A program made the position numbers and the translations under genes. Positions 1 to 14,961 of a stretch of 64,000 nt of DNA are shown here, piece after piece. The notes below the pieces were generated by a model. The model saw only the letters and a list, made by a program, of their open reading frames with translations. It made no database searches and was not told the origin of the DNA. Every line of letters starts with the position of its first letter. Positions within the stretch are counted from its first letter, which is position 1. The stretch comes from Spirodela intermedia (Eukaryota; Streptophyta; Magnoliopsida; Alismatales; Araceae), in contig LR746272.1 in NCBI GenBank assembly GCA_902729315.2, forward strand, positions 6,573,827-6,637,826, written 5' to 3'.

Positions 1-1697
1 TCATTTGTTTCCATTAGACCTAAGTGCTTTCTTGCACGAAGCAGGTTTGTCATATGATGTATTGCTGAAGATGGAGACGTGAATAACCCAAGAAGACACT
101 ACTTTATCAAGAAGACGCATTACATGGAAAACGAAACCTGAAACTGTATTGAAGGTAATAATGAGTTCCGAGCTCCTCATGCAAAGAAAATGGACATTGG
201 GTGGGGTACAGTGGATGGCTGTATTGACAAGTTTGACCAATCATCTTTAATTTTGTGAACATTATAACAACAGACACCCAGGCTATCATAACAAAAGATG
301 TAATTTTAATTAATATGAAGGATGGTTGATAACTAAATTGATCCTTTGAAAAATTACTCCAATGCAACTCGAAGCGTTTAACAAACCCATCAAACTCGAT
401 TGGCTTAACGAAGAGAATTCAGAGCACAAAGACTTGTGTTGGAGAAAAGTTAACAGAGGATGGCACTAGACGCCCACCGAAATCCCTTCTTTTTTCTGAT
501 ATAACTACATTGATCCTTCGACAGATGACTCCAATGCAAGTCGATGTTTCAAAAGGTCCGTGTAGACCCCCTTGTCTTTATAGAACGAGAATTCAGAGCA
601 CAGAAGACTTGCCTTGCAGATTAAATTAACAGAAGATGGCATTAAAAACGCCCTCCAAAATGTCTTCTTTTCCTGTTACTTCATCCAAGTCATTTTGCAT
701 TCGTCATTGTTTCCTAGTTTAGTCGCCTGCAGAAGCTCAGTCCTCTTGATGACCTCCAGAGACAAGGTCGTCCAAGCAAGAAGAGGCCCTCTTCCTCCCA
801 GGCATTACCAATTAGACGGTCTATAGTGGGCATGAGCAGTCCGTTCTCTCTCATCCGTTAATGTATAATGATTTACTAATATTGTAATAAGGTTGATTAC
901 ATTAAATTATATTTGATGGGTTTCTTATTGGCTTCAATTGAATTTCTTTTGATATAATTTCATTTAGTTTAAGATCAAGATATCTATAAATAACGGGTTG
1001 CGTATTGTTAGGCAGTTAAATTACTGTCATGCATTGAAATTGGTTTTGCTTGTCTTCCCATGGATGCTTCGGTTTATCACTACTTTATTCTGTCTTTTTG
1101 TTCATCTGGTTCAATCTCCATCAGGGTGTTGAGAGAGGACAGGGACGGAACAATCTTCTGATTTTTAAGAGAAGCATATTCACTGTAGAATTATAATTTA
1201 AGAGCATCGATTGGGCTTGGATTGGATGACGGATAGAGCAAGAACTGGGTGAGACCCTAAAGAAGATACACATGTTAGAAGAAGGATAAAGAGAGAAACT
1301 ATCCATGCTTTAGATGGAAATTGTCCTATAGGAAAATGGAAGGACGGGAGAGAGAGAGAAAGGTAATATCCAACAGATTTACTCAATAAGAGACTCGTCT
1401 CGGACTCACATATTCGCATAAATTCCTAGCGTGTCGACTGGTTCGTGAAAGATGACACCTAGCTCGTCCTTTAAGGAAAGAAATCCCCCAGGATTTTCTT
1501 CCTTTTTCAGCGATCAGATATGAACCCCGATAGCCAATAACATCTCTCAACGCATGTTGAGAACTTAATACGGTGAAAATCAATGGTTTGCATATTTGTT
1601 TTAGTGCGGACGCTCTCTCTCTCTCTCCCCACAGCCATCTATCTGTCCGGATCTCTCCTGTATACTCCCTATCCTCGACGGCGTCGCCTCAAAACTG
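1..1697. other. 5' intergenic region, no gene recognised
   Basis: Short open frames occur on both strands, but none shows family conservation or a splice structure that I recognise. The region holds a diverged tandem duplication (328-675) and, at its right end, the promoter of the nuclease gene. The last 400 bases contain a short CT tract at 1613-1627. Confidence 0.5.
328..675. repeat. Diverged tandem duplication, about 170 bp unit
   Basis: Unit 1 (about 328-497) and unit 2 (about 498-675) share an ordered series of blocks: a start like GATAACTAAATTGATCC, then ACTCCAATGCAA, then GAATTCAGAGCACA, then AACAGAGGATGGCA, and an end with TCTTCTTTT. The copies have drifted by substitutions and small indels, so the duplication is not recent. 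No coding function is visible. Confidence 0.7.
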
Positions 1698-1705
1698 TAT
1701 AAATA
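1698..1705 (+). promoter_or_regulatory. TATA box of the S1/P1 nuclease gene
   Basis: The sequence TATAAATA lies 56 bases upstream of the ATG at 1754. This spacing allows a transcription start near 1730 and a very short leader, and it supports the chosen start codon. A sense-strand CT run (1613-1627) lies just upstream. Confidence 0.6.
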
Positions 1706-1753
1706 TGTGGAACCGACGTCTCTGAAACTATCAAAGGACGGACCAAGGTCGAG

Positions 1754-2133
1754 ATGGGTTTCTTCTGGCGCTTGCTCCCGGTCTTCCTTGCCTATTTCTC
1801 CATAGGCAGAATAGATGCCTGGGGTAGGGAAGGCCATTTCATGGTTTGCAAGATTGCAGAGGTCCCAGAACTTTGTGGCTTATGCCTCACCTCCAGATCT
1901 TTTTTCTGCCTGCTTCCTAACCGAAGAGGATTTTACTGGTTTCTCTTCCCGCAGAAGTTCTTGACGGAGAACGCGAGGGAAGCGGTGGCGAATCTACTGC
2001 CGCCGGTGGCGCGTGGGGACCTAGCAGCGGTCTGCTCGTGGGCAGATGACATTCTGACCCGTTACCCCTGGTCCTTTCCCCTCCATTACGTTAATACGCC
2101 TGGCGTCTGCAACTATGACCAGTCCAGTAAAGC

Positions 2134-2171
<38 letters not shown>

Positions 2172-3713
2172 CATACATATATATCAACATCTCTTCAACA
2201 GGGGACTGCCACAATGATGACGGAGTCCAGGGAATGTGCGTGGTGGGAGCCATCAATAACTACACTACACAGCTTCGTACCTTCGGCCAACCCTTCAGTA
2301 GATGTGAGAGGAATCTAATGCTGATTATCATCCGAATTACCCGCTTGCTCAGAACCCATAGTTATCATTCTCTATCCCGGTTGAACCAGATAATCTGACT
2401 GAGAGCCTCATGTTCCTCGCCCATTTGGTGGGGGATGTCCACGATCCCGTGGATGTGAGTTTCTACGATGACGAAGGTGGCATCTTTATCATTGTCTACT
2501 GGTACGGGTCAAAGACCAACCTTCACAGGGTGAGTTCTCTAAGTTTCTTCCTTGTTAGGCTGCTCTGCACAGAGAGAGAGATTGACGTCGTGTCTTGGTT
2601 TTGTTTCAGGTCTGGGATGTAAACATTGTACAGACCGCCATTAATAAGATTTACAAGAATAATGTCAACGCCATGATAGAAAGCATTGAGGGAAACATCA
2701 CTGTAAGTCTGATAGTGTATTTTCTAATAAATGTTTGAGTCAGTTAGTAGCGTTCATGGACGTCATGGGAAAGACTTTGGGCAGAAAAGCATAAGCAATG
2801 CTTAAATGATCTCACTGTAGATGGGGTAAGTAATGCGGTAAGCCTAAATAACTAGGACAACAATATGTTTCTAGTTTATGATTATCCACGATAGACACAT
2901 TGAAAGTTGGTCTACTCACTGATTTCACAATCACGTTCAATTTAGGCTATGTAATTTTCTTACTTGATTAAATAGGAATATATACCCTTCATATAAAAGA
3001 ATTTTTAGTTCAAACTTAATAGATTTTATTACATAAATTATTACCTCATGACTTCATAATCGTGTACACCTGACTAAAAAAAACAATCTTCTTTGTATTA
3101 TCACTCTTTTTGTGTTTTTTTCTCTTGAAAATTGACGTCTGATGTTCATTACTGTTTTCAAATATTTGACACAATGGATGTAGGTTATTTAAGATGATAC
3201 ATGGTAATAATATTCTTGAATTTTTGTAGGAGAATTGGAACGGCGAGATCATCCAGTGGCAGAGCTGCGCAAGCAATGACTTGACTTGTGTAACGGAGTA
3301 AGCTATATCGTACCCGATTTTTAAAACATAGAGCATTGTCAAATTAGAATTGCGTGGCTTGACACATTTATTGACACTGGATACTTTGAATAAATTTAAA
3401 AAACGTGGAGCACAATAGGTATGCCTCTGAGAGCATCATGCTTTGTTGCGATTATGCATATAAGGGAGTGAAGGAGAACTCGTCTCTCGGAGGTACATGG
3501 ATCTTCATGCACTGAAACTCAATGCCAAAAGTGAAACTTGAACCTTGTTACTGAAGAAATGGTGCTTGATGCCATACAGATGAGTATTTCTTCACTAGGC
3601 TGCCCGTTGTTGAGAAGAGAATTGCACAAGCTGGAGTAAGGTTGGCAGCGTTACTCAACAACATTTTTTATCGGACTCCAAAAAAAGGTAGCGTGAATCT
3701 TGTATCCGGATAG
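1754..3713 (+). CDS. S1/P1-type zinc nuclease (plant bifunctional nuclease family), 8 exons
   Basis: Secreted or vacuolar nuclease of the plant ENDO/BFN family, which degrades single-stranded DNA and RNA using three zinc ions. Predicted exons: 1754-1861, 1955-2126, 2202-2303, 2390-2529, 2610-2702, 3230-3297, 3419-3492, 3580-3713. All phases join and give 296 residues, a normal family length. Residues 1-22 look like a signal peptide, and cleavage before W23 would give the mature N-terminal WGREGH. Metal-site residues visible are W23, H28, D67, H80, H139, D143, H173 and D177. In the usual HQPLH segment the protein reads HDPVD, so the second histidine, a zinc ligand, is D149. N-glycosylation sequons NYT, NLT and NIT are present. 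Intron 2 contains a (CT)n run. The family call is firm. Whether the enzyme is active is open because of the ligand change. Confidence 0.9.
2139..2168. repeat. (CT)n microsatellite in nuclease intron 2
   Basis: About 15 CT units fill most of the small intron between exons 2 and 3 of the nuclease gene and lie just upstream of the acceptor at 2201. Confidence 0.9.
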
Positions 3714-5879
<2,166 letters not shown>

Positions 5880-6005
5880 CTGAGGTATCTGGGTTTCTTC
5901 TCGCATGAGTTCCCTCTCCTCTTCCTGGTTATTTCTTCCTCCGTCAAAGGGGCGGATGCGTGGGGAATGGAGGGCCATTTACAGCGCAGGATCGCCGAGA
6001 TGCCC
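5880..6005 (+). pseudogene. Truncated S1/P1 nuclease exon 1 (pseudogene fragment)
   Basis: One frame reads a hydrophobic signal-like stretch followed by GADAWGMEGHLQRRIAEMPN, matching the N-terminal WGxEGHxxxxxIAE of the nuclease at 1754. The codon where a start would be expected is CTG (5880-5882). No in-frame ATG precedes the signal region, and after IAEMPN the frame is lost. Neither the second exon nor any later metal-site motif is recognisable before 7884. It sits 2.2 kb downstream of the intact gene in the same orientation, so a decayed tandem duplicate is the simplest explanation. Confidence 0.7.
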
Positions 6006-7884
6006 AACCATAATCACTCTGTACATTTCTGATTTTCTGTCCAATGGATCAAGTAATAGATATCTCTCCTTGTTTGATTTTACCTCTCACTAAAGTTGAA
6101 GAAAATCTCTGATTATCTTATTAAACTGGGTAGTGAGGGAATTACCGTAATGAATCACAAATCTTGGCACAGAAATGATGGGTTAGGACAAAGGGTTAAG
6201 CATTCATTAATGAGAATAATGTTTGTCAAATATGAATAAGGTTCCAGGTATCTTAGGAAGGTTTACATTCTAAGTAGAAATATAATGCTTGATTAATTCA
6301 AATAATCCTGTCCGTTAGTGTTTTTTTTTCTAAAAAAGGGCTTATATTCACTTGAGGGTAAACATCTCTGCCCTAACATGCAACAGCCTGCTTATAAATC
6401 ACAGTCTGAGCATAACCCACACATAAGTATCATTCTATTGTTTTTCTCTTTCCTCTCTCTAGGAAAGGATAGCGGTGATTCTTGATGGTGACCTGGGCAT
6501 CCATTTATTCTGCCTGTTAAAGATCAGCCTAACCGAGCCTTAATCTTATTGTTTCTCTCTCTGTCTCTCTCTCCCTCTCTAAGAGAATATTTATCTTCAG
6601 ATAACGTACTTCAACCTTATGATCCTCTATGCCTAATGAAAGGCGAAAATTCCTTTTAAAACTCTATTTATGTGTTTTCAAAGAAACGTACTTCAACCTT
6701 ATGATTCTCGATTTTGTAACTCATTAAAATCATCAAATCATCCGCACAAATCATGGAATCAGACAGAAATATTCAAATTCATTCATCCTCATTAATGAAT
6801 GAAGCAAGAGTCTGATATCAAACGAAAGCGTTGTTTCTATGAACGGAGCAGCACAATGTGATTATCGATCAATCCGAGGAAGAAACAACGCAAATATGAG
6901 TTCAACCTTCGAAAATATCAGAAAATATGCATTAAAAATAAAATTTTGATACTATATTTGTTAAAGACAAACCCCCCAATTGTGCAGAGACCTACTATGA
7001 AAGATGGGGATCAAACCCACCCCTGCAAGCTACTTGGGCAGGGATTGAAGCCAAAATCAGTCTAGATCAGCTATCTATGTTAGAAGCCAATATGCTAAAA
7101 TTTGGACGTCTAGTTAAATGCTTTCCTTAAAAATCCGCACTGACACTGCCATGGTGGGGAATCAAACCCCAGCCCAAAAATAAATAAAACCTACGTAGGG
7201 TATAAATTATCACCCAAAATCAGATCAGAGGTCACTGGTATCGATCTTACTAGGGAAATTCCAAACATATTAAAACATAATATATTGCAACATAAAAAAA
7301 TAAAAAAAATAATATACCAGAAAAAGCCATCGCCACCAAGGAGGGAGGGGGGGAGGGCACTGACCCATGCAAACTACTCCAGGAGGAGAGCAAAAGTCTT
7401 CCTTGATGATCATCAAATGAGATGAGATGCAATGAGAGGCCACAAACTTCGATATTTATAAGCCAATTCCAGGTAGTACCCATTGAAGCGAATCGATCAA
7501 TATCACTGCACATGCTATCCTCAGACTGATATCTTTCATCTTCTTCCTCATGCAATTAAGATCAGACGGCCTGCCCAAATAAGCCAAATGGGTCACTGAA
7601 AACAAGCAAGTTACCACCAGAAACTAACCTACAGGTTATCAAGGGAAAGCAGGTACTTTTATTATCTCCCCTGGAAGAAAACTTAAAACCAAGAAAGGAA
7701 AGACAGCAACCTAAGCAGACTCGACACCCCCCCCTACTTTCTTTCCCCCTTGTCTCCACCCCCTTCTCTCTAAGAAGCTCGAACAGTTACTCTCCTGAAA
7801 TGTGGCTCAGAACCCATACTTCCCCACCCTTCTTGGTCCACCTATTGCATGCGGATTGCTCCGCAAGCTGGTTTCGTTCCCCAT
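6006..7884. other. Intergenic region between nuclease fragment and TMEM214-like gene
   Basis: No gene is recognised. It contains a 21-base exact direct repeat and two similar short motifs (near 7004 and 7151) reading GGGGATCAAACCC or GGGGAATCAAACCCC. The right end should hold the 3' UTR of the minus-strand gene. Confidence 0.4.
6603..6705. repeat. Exact 21-base direct repeat
   Basis: The block AACGTACTTCAACCTTATGA plus a following T occurs at 6603-6623 and again at 6685-6705, separated by 61 unrelated bases. There is no inverted-repeat end or transposase around it. Confidence 0.75.
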
Positions 7885-10800
7885 TTAGAAGGACCGAGGG
7901 GAGTTGAAGACGGAGTGGAGCCCTCTCCAGTCCCAGGAATCGGCCGCCGGTGAAGCAATGAGGGCAGCTGCAGCAACAACGACGGCAACAGCCAGCAACC
8001 CGCCGGCCACACCGCAGGCTGAGCAGCGGGTGATCCTCTTCAGGACTGCCTTGCAGTGCTTGTCCGCCTCCTTGATGGCCGCCTTGGTGCCAGCATCCAC
8101 GTCTCCCGCAAGGGCCCTGTGGTTCTGTTCCAAGAATGGAAAGTAGGGCTTGGTCAGAGTCTCACCATCATATGATTCTATTTCAAGATATCTCCGATCC
8201 CCCGCCCACCTTTTCCCTCAGACTCTTCAGGGACTCCCGCAGGGCGTCGTGGGAGGAGAACTTAGCGGCGTACTGGTGCTTCCACTCGGCGGAGAGCTTC
8301 CGAAGGACGATGAGACTGGCTTCGATGTTTTCCATATGAAGCTTCTCCTGCTTCCATTAACACACCCAGATTTAGGAAGAGATTGAGAAGCTGCAGAACT
8401 GGAGACCGTCAGATAACCTGCTTACCCACTGCTTGAAGCACTCCGAGTTCTGAGTCAGGCACCAGATGAAGACGTCAGCTGCTTCCGCTGACAATTCCGG
8501 TATGTCTGACAAAGAGGGGAGGCAAATGTAAGTTCTCATCAGAGAAGAAAGCTCTGGAAGGATAAATAATAGATGATTTATAATGGGTTTGTGGCATCGG
8601 GTCTTACTTTCCTTCATCGCTTTGATGGAGAGAGTCAACAGCTGTAGTAACACTTGCTTCATTGCCTTGGCTCCAGAGGGCGCAAGAGCCAGTTCCTTAA
8701 GCAGTGGATAGATTGCCTCGAACCTCTCGGTTGCCTGCAAGGCTCTCGAATATGAGACCGCCCTCATTGGAAAACCAGGCTACAACAACAGACACAGACC
8801 TTGACGCGGACTGAGGGAGCAACAAAGGTAAGCCGCATCAGCTGGTCGATGGCCGGAGGCGGCACCAGGCGCTCCCCTTTTCTAACGGCGCCGTTCAATA
8901 AGATGGGGCGAGCTTTCGGGCCCGACAAGATTCTGATAGGAAGACGAAGGCCCACTTGATATATTTGGGAATAACGAATAATCATGTCCATTGATATTCC
9001 AAGAGCACATACCTCTCTGCAAGTTGCAAAATCAGATCCCTCACTTGTGGGTTGCCACTAAGTTTTCCTGACAACAGAGGCAGAAGATTGTGTACCCAGG
9101 CATACAAACCGACAACAGGGTCTCCTTGAGAAGCCTGTGCACAGGGAAGAAGTAGCGATGGTGATTCAAATCCAGAGCCGCCCTTTCTTCGATCCTCCAG
9201 TCAGAAGGATTATAAATGGAAAGGTTATACAATTGTTACCTGACCAATGACCCAGGTGAGGACAGGAAGTTTGTCCAGTCCTTGATACTTACGATCATCC
9301 CTCAATGTGGATAGGATGCTCAAAAGTGTATCGGGCTTCCTTCGCAATGTGATTGCAAGAACAGCAAACATTGCAACCTGCAGTTGACTTTATCATTACT
9401 ATTCATCTGATGAATTGAAATTCTGGCCAAGTTTTGCATATAGTGATTTCTCACCAAACATGTTCTGGGAGATGAGATGTTAATGCTTTTGCAAGGTGAT
9501 ATCCACATCCAAAACCCTAGTCAAGCTTTAGATTTTTTAAATTCCCATGTTTCCCAAGGTAGTAATCATCTGTCCACTGACTTTTGATTACAAATGATCC
9601 CCAAGTGATCGACCCATTTGAAATAGGCAAAGTACAAAGATAGCCCCAACAGAGGTTGGTCACTTTCCTAATGAAAGTATACGACTTTTTAAGGTTGTCG
9701 GTTCTCCTGTAGTATGATTTTTTTCCTCAGATCTTTATGGAAAGAAAGAAAAGAGAAGTATGTTGATACTCTACATAAAATATCGACTCTTCACAAGGAA
9801 ATTACGCCTCCCTAATGGTGTGGCTCTTGCCGATATCTGAACAAAGTTATAAGTCCCTCCATGGTCATCCACGTCTCCTATTTCTCACTTGAACATAGCT
9901 AACAAACGAAGTGAAGACCAGGGCGACCAAATATTACATCAATTTGAACTCATGTTTAACCGCTAAATATTAATAATATAGTTAACCCAATTGAGGCTGT
10001 TGAAACATTAAATCATGGGATAAACAAAGGCCAACTCATTGTACTTTCGGTTCAGAGAGGCCAAAAATATGTGCATCTGGTGAGACACATACGTGTACAC
10101 ACACACAAACATCTATATAATTCATTCTCATATCTATTTATACTTAATGTCTTCACTTTTGCTAAAAATTTCAATTAAAAATTTCATGAAATGAGTATTC
10201 TATCGTCATTATTTCATTTATATAGATGATTAATTAATAGCATTTATGAAACTTTGTGTGAATTTTTGCATCTGAAACTTTTCTGTATCTTCAAATTTAT
10301 TTCATATTTTTAGTAAATATTCAATTTTATTTTATTTAAATATTACATTTAACTTATTATCCTGGTCAGGAGGCAGATTTAACACCTTAGAAACCCTGCC
10401 TTACCCACATTTTCTTCATTTCCAAATGGTTCCAAAAATGGGAAGACACTAACCACTTTTTGGAAAGAATAGGCCAGTGGATTCTGGACATAGACACCAA
10501 ATTGTACGTAACTAATTAAGATTTCCCAAGAACTGAATTGTGATAGCTTCCAAAATTGTAAGTAGGTACCAATCAATGATGAGTAATTAATGCTAGATGC
10601 CCACTGGAAGTAAAACCGTAAGTTACTAAATACTTTGCAAAGAATAAACGACATGGCAAAGGCCTTCATAAGATGTAGTAGAAAAATATTAACGTATAAA
10701 GAAGCAAATTGTGAATAATTCTGTTAATGAGATGCAGCATTAAAAGGAACATATCAATATCAGATCTCTGTTCAGGAAGAAAAAGAAAATGTCTTCCTTG

Positions 10801-13800
10801 AAATCATCTAAAAATCCAAATGGCTGCAATGGTAAGGTAGTGAGAGGGCCGCTTTGATGTAGAGAAGAAAACATAGCTAAACCAATTGAAATTACCTGTC
10901 CTTTAGTCGGTGACTGCTGAACAGCCTTTTTCGAGCCCTTAAGATTTGCTTGTTGACTGACCAGATCAACAAGGAGATTGTCAAGTGACCATAGGACAAA
11001 AGTGGCAAGAGCCTCATTTGATCTGTAACCAATCCAATCAGCTGAAACTTTGTATACAGATTCAGAGATGTAAGACATAGGTACCTGCTTGCAAGAAAAA
11101 CGGTTCTTTATCAGATTCCAGTACAAAAGAAAGGATCGGAAGATGTATCAATAGTATTGCAGTCAAGATGCTTGTATTAGATATGGCTAGCAAAAACTAC
11201 CAAAATCCCAAGTCGCAAAAGTAAGAAGGCATGCAGCGATGATTATGTTAAATGTCTTTTGAAGATAATCCATCCTACGACAACTTTTTTAACGGTTACC
11301 AACTCCTTTGCACCACTGGCTCTCTCACTCTCATGGCATAGAATTACTTACCTTCCTAGTCAATACATTTTCAAATATTAACCCTCTTGGCACCCCAAAG
11401 TGCTAAAAAGAGTGTCAAATATCAACAATTCCGATGCCTACCGAACATTGTGCAACAACAGGTGTTTCCTGGAAGAACAAAACAATAAACCAGATAGCCC
11501 ACATAATATTGAAGAATGCAAAACAAATATGGCCATGGTTATATACCAGTGTGCATCTTAATTAGTATGCCTTCTAGAGATCTGTTATGAATAAAAGAAG
11601 CACCACAACTACACCTCTCTTTTATTGGGAAAGTTTACCAAATCATATGGGAAAGTTTATCCTTCTTATGATGAACCAGCTGAACTGAGGAAGATCTCAG
11701 TAAGATCTACATGATTGAAGCCATCTCACCCAACTGAGGGCCGATTAATGAAATTTTCGTCCTCCTTTAAGATTTATCAGACCAGAGAAGAAGAGAAGAA
11801 GAAGATAAAATATAAAAGGGAACTACTTAGGAAGAGAGGCAAAAACAAGAGGAGAAAGAAGATGAGGAAGAAGGAGAAGAAAAATGCGTAAGAAAAACCA
11901 AAAGAAAATTTCCAATAATGTTATCATGTGCCTCATTTGTTAATAAGTTTTTGTATTTTAAACGTGGTAATAGAGTCTTTATCAGATAAAAGATCCAGCA
12001 CCTTCATCATCTTTCATGTCTACCTAATTTTCCACAAGTCTGTTATTCCTGCCGCTCTCATGAGGACTGACTATAAACCTGCAGATCTACTACTCAGGCA
12101 CATGTCTACACAATTAAATGTGGGACACAATGGTTCAGATCTTCGTTAATTATTTTCCTCAACTGGTGACTGTTGATGTCTGCATTCATCATGGGTAAAA
12201 ACTTCATGACTATAATTAAAAGATCAAAAACAACACGCTCATAACTTTGTCATCCCTGAACTGGAGAGACCACATTCAAAAATACGAAATCCATCGAACA
12301 GAAAATCTAGTGAAACCTTTTAACCACACAGTGAATAGCAACAAGCATCGGTGGAATATGAATATAAGGAAACATTGAAGGACTCACCACGATCTTGGCA
12401 AAATTAAATCGTATATCTGAAGATTTGATAACCGTTAATCATTCAGACAGATCTAGGAAAAAACAAGACATCTGAATTGAAACGGACATGGAGTTACAGA
12501 GTGGAATAGACTAGTCAGACGCAAATGTAGCTTCTCAGTATGGGTGAAGATCATCACATCCTTCAATAAAATCCAGAAAAAAAATAGTGATAATTAACGC
12601 CCATGACATTATGCACCAAAAAGAAAATCATTAATCCAAAGAGACAAGTAAATGCATCCATTCAGATGATACGCAGTAGATTTGTCTCCACATTATTAAT
12701 TTGATCATGTCACAAAACGAAGGATTTACATCCAAAAACAAAAGGATGAATAAGATCAGACCCAAAATTTCCTCTGATCTGAGATGTAGGCACCACTACT
12801 CATTTTCCTAGAAGGAAGGACACAATGGAGCTCAAGCTGACGAGATTTTCCTACCATGTATGTCTAGAATGCCAGGTACTCAAACATCTTATTACAATCA
12901 CATGCATGCAAGCACTCCTGGCTGCTGCAAAATTTTCATCTTGAAACAAGATGCCTAAAGGTGTAGAAAAATGAGAAACAGAAAATGCAGACAAAAGAAA
13001 ACAATCCAGAAAATCGAATCGGAGCCTTACCATTTATTTAAATTTAAGACTAAAAATTAGATCATCAAAAATTTATCTACTCCAAATATTGGAGTAGGTG
13101 CATATATAGTTATACAATAACGAAACGATTCTTACATCAATGTTCTTGGAGACAGGGCCTTCTTTGAATATTTTTGTCCAGGGGAACTGAGACGCGCTAA
13201 TAGCACTAAAAGATCTCGCAAAGTAGTCCGCAAACCTCATCAACTGTATATCTTGCTGCGATTCATATGATCCCTACCTCAACAAAAGCGAATCAAGATC
13301 AGCAAAAGAAAACATCAAAATATCAATTTTTGAAACATGCAATTAGATTTTCGGAAAATTTACCCCAATTTCTAGAAGGAAGGATGCGAGATCCTCGGAA
13401 TCGATCTTCGATGCCGCCTCCGCGACCGTCATCTTGGGTTTCTTCGGCTTCTTCTCCTTGACCTTCTTCACCTCCCCAGCACCGTCATCTTTCCCCGTAG
13501 CAGTCTCTCCCTCGCTGCTATCATCCTCGTTAGAGTCACCCCACTGCCGGCCGGTGGTCCTCGATCTGGAGGCAGCTGCAGTTGCGGCAGCAGCAGCGTC
13601 CGTGGTGGCCAGCTCCAGCGCGCGACGGCGCTCCAGCGCCTTCTGCTCCACGGAGGCGAAAACCGAGGAAGATGCACCGCCGTTGCGAGGATTCACGCGC
13701 GGATCGGATGTCCCTGGCTTCGCCGAGGCGATCTTCTTCTGGCGCTTGGGGTAGGTAACCTTCTGCCACCCATGGTCGGAGGACGACGACGACGACGAAG

Positions 13801-13855
13801 ACGTGGCGAGGAGCTCGTCCTCGGCCTCATGGAGGTAGGCTTCCTGCGCATCCAT
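7885..13855 (-). CDS. TMEM214-like ER membrane protein, 10 exons
   Basis: Plant member of the TMEM214 family of endoplasmic-reticulum membrane proteins; its biochemical role in plants is not established. Exons in transcript order: 13855-13364, 13273-13136, 11084-10896, 9377-9240, 9134-9013, 8932-8800, 8734-8608, 8505-8426, 8347-8210, 8124-7885. All phases agree, giving about 598 residues, near the usual plant length. Residues 1-164 are a low-complexity Ser/Ala/Lys-rich region with the conserved WQKVTYPKR motif and end in AEAASKIDSEDLASFLLEIG. The body carries family blocks RFADYFARSFSAI, SQFPWTKIFKEGP, ALATFVLWSLD, LRRKPDTLLSIL, GPKARPILLNGAVRKGERL and ATERFEAIYPLLKE. One hydrophobic segment (about residues 556-577) lies near the C-terminus and should anchor it. 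The start is the first ATG after a CT-rich sense leader. Introns 2 and 3 are large (2.05 and 1.5 kb) and contain no recognised gene. Confidence 0.93.
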
Positions 13856-13897
13856 GGCGCTACAGAGGTGGCGGAGCTGGTGAAGAATTTCTAGACA

Positions 13898-13945
13898 GCG
13901 AGAGAGAGAGAGAGAGAACGGGAGACAGAGAAAGAGAGAGCGAGC
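13898..13945. repeat. GA/CT tract in the 5' leader of the TMEM214-like gene
   Basis: A GA run on the plus strand reads as CT in the sense of the minus-strand gene and lies 45-90 bases upstream of its ATG. Pyrimidine-rich leaders of this kind are common in plants and may bind GAGA-type (BBR/BPC) factors; that function is inferred. Confidence 0.7.
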
Positions 13946-14946
13946 GGAAGCGAAGGGAAGGAGAGACAGCCGGAGGCTAGTTTATTATAGCCGGTAATGA
14001 GAGATAGAAACCGTGAAAAAAAAAGATTGACTTGTCGTTTTTACCAGGTCAACGAGGAGGGGATTTCAACGGACTGGATAAAATTCCGAGGTCGGCCAAT
14101 TTTCCCAATTTTAAATCCAAAAAACCCATTTTTAATAGAAAAAACTCTCACTCTAAATTCACAATCTCGCTAATTTGCTTATTTTATATTTATTTAAATG
14201 TTTTGACTAGTTACTCTCACCTCGTACTCTTACCTCACCGAGGTCAATCTGACGTGGCAAGCGGGTCACAGCGGAATAGGTGGGATGCTCTAATTGGGCG
14301 AACCCACAACAGCGGTCGTAGCGGTCCGGTTTCAGCATCGTACGGCGGGCTTAGCTCCCTCATCAAACCCTAAGTTTATTTTATTTAACAAAGATTATAT
14401 AAAAATATTTTTTTGATAATTTAAAATATATAAAAAAATTGAATTTTGAAAAAATTAAAATGAGCCCCATTTGACCGAAAACCAGCACTCCATTCACACG
14501 CTTAGTTGGTCAACGTCGGTCCACCAGTCACAAGGAATGCAAGCTGGATTTGACTAGCAAATTTTGTACCAAACTTGACCAACTCTTCCTGGATTTCTTG
14601 ATCTTCTGATCAGCGTTGACTTAACGATCCCTAAAGAACAAAACGAGAATTTGCGTGGGTCCCACCCAAAAAATTCAAGAAAACATTCAGAAAAAAAAAC
14701 CACGCATTAGCATTTTTATGGGAGGACTTATTTATTGAGTTATGAGAAAATAACTTTGGATTTATGATATTAGTTTATTTATTAACTATATTCTTTTTAC
14801 AAATTAATCTCCAATCCCACTGACCGTAGGCCCCATAACCGGAACGACGTGGTCAAAGCGTGAGACTGCGAAGCGGCGGAGTGTCTACGTCATCAACGAT
14901 CCGGAAAACGCGGCGAAGTTCGGAGAAGATGGGGCAGAGCGCTTCC

Positions 14947-14961
14947 CACGTGACGCACGTG
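14947..14961. promoter_or_regulatory. Paired G-boxes (CACGTG x2)
   Basis: Two perfect CACGTG hexamers (14947-14952 and 14956-14961) lie three bases apart in a GC-rich patch about 1.1 kb upstream of the TMEM214-like ATG. G-boxes bind bZIP and bHLH factors. Which gene they serve is unclear, because no gene start is visible to the right for 5 kb. Confidence 0.5.
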
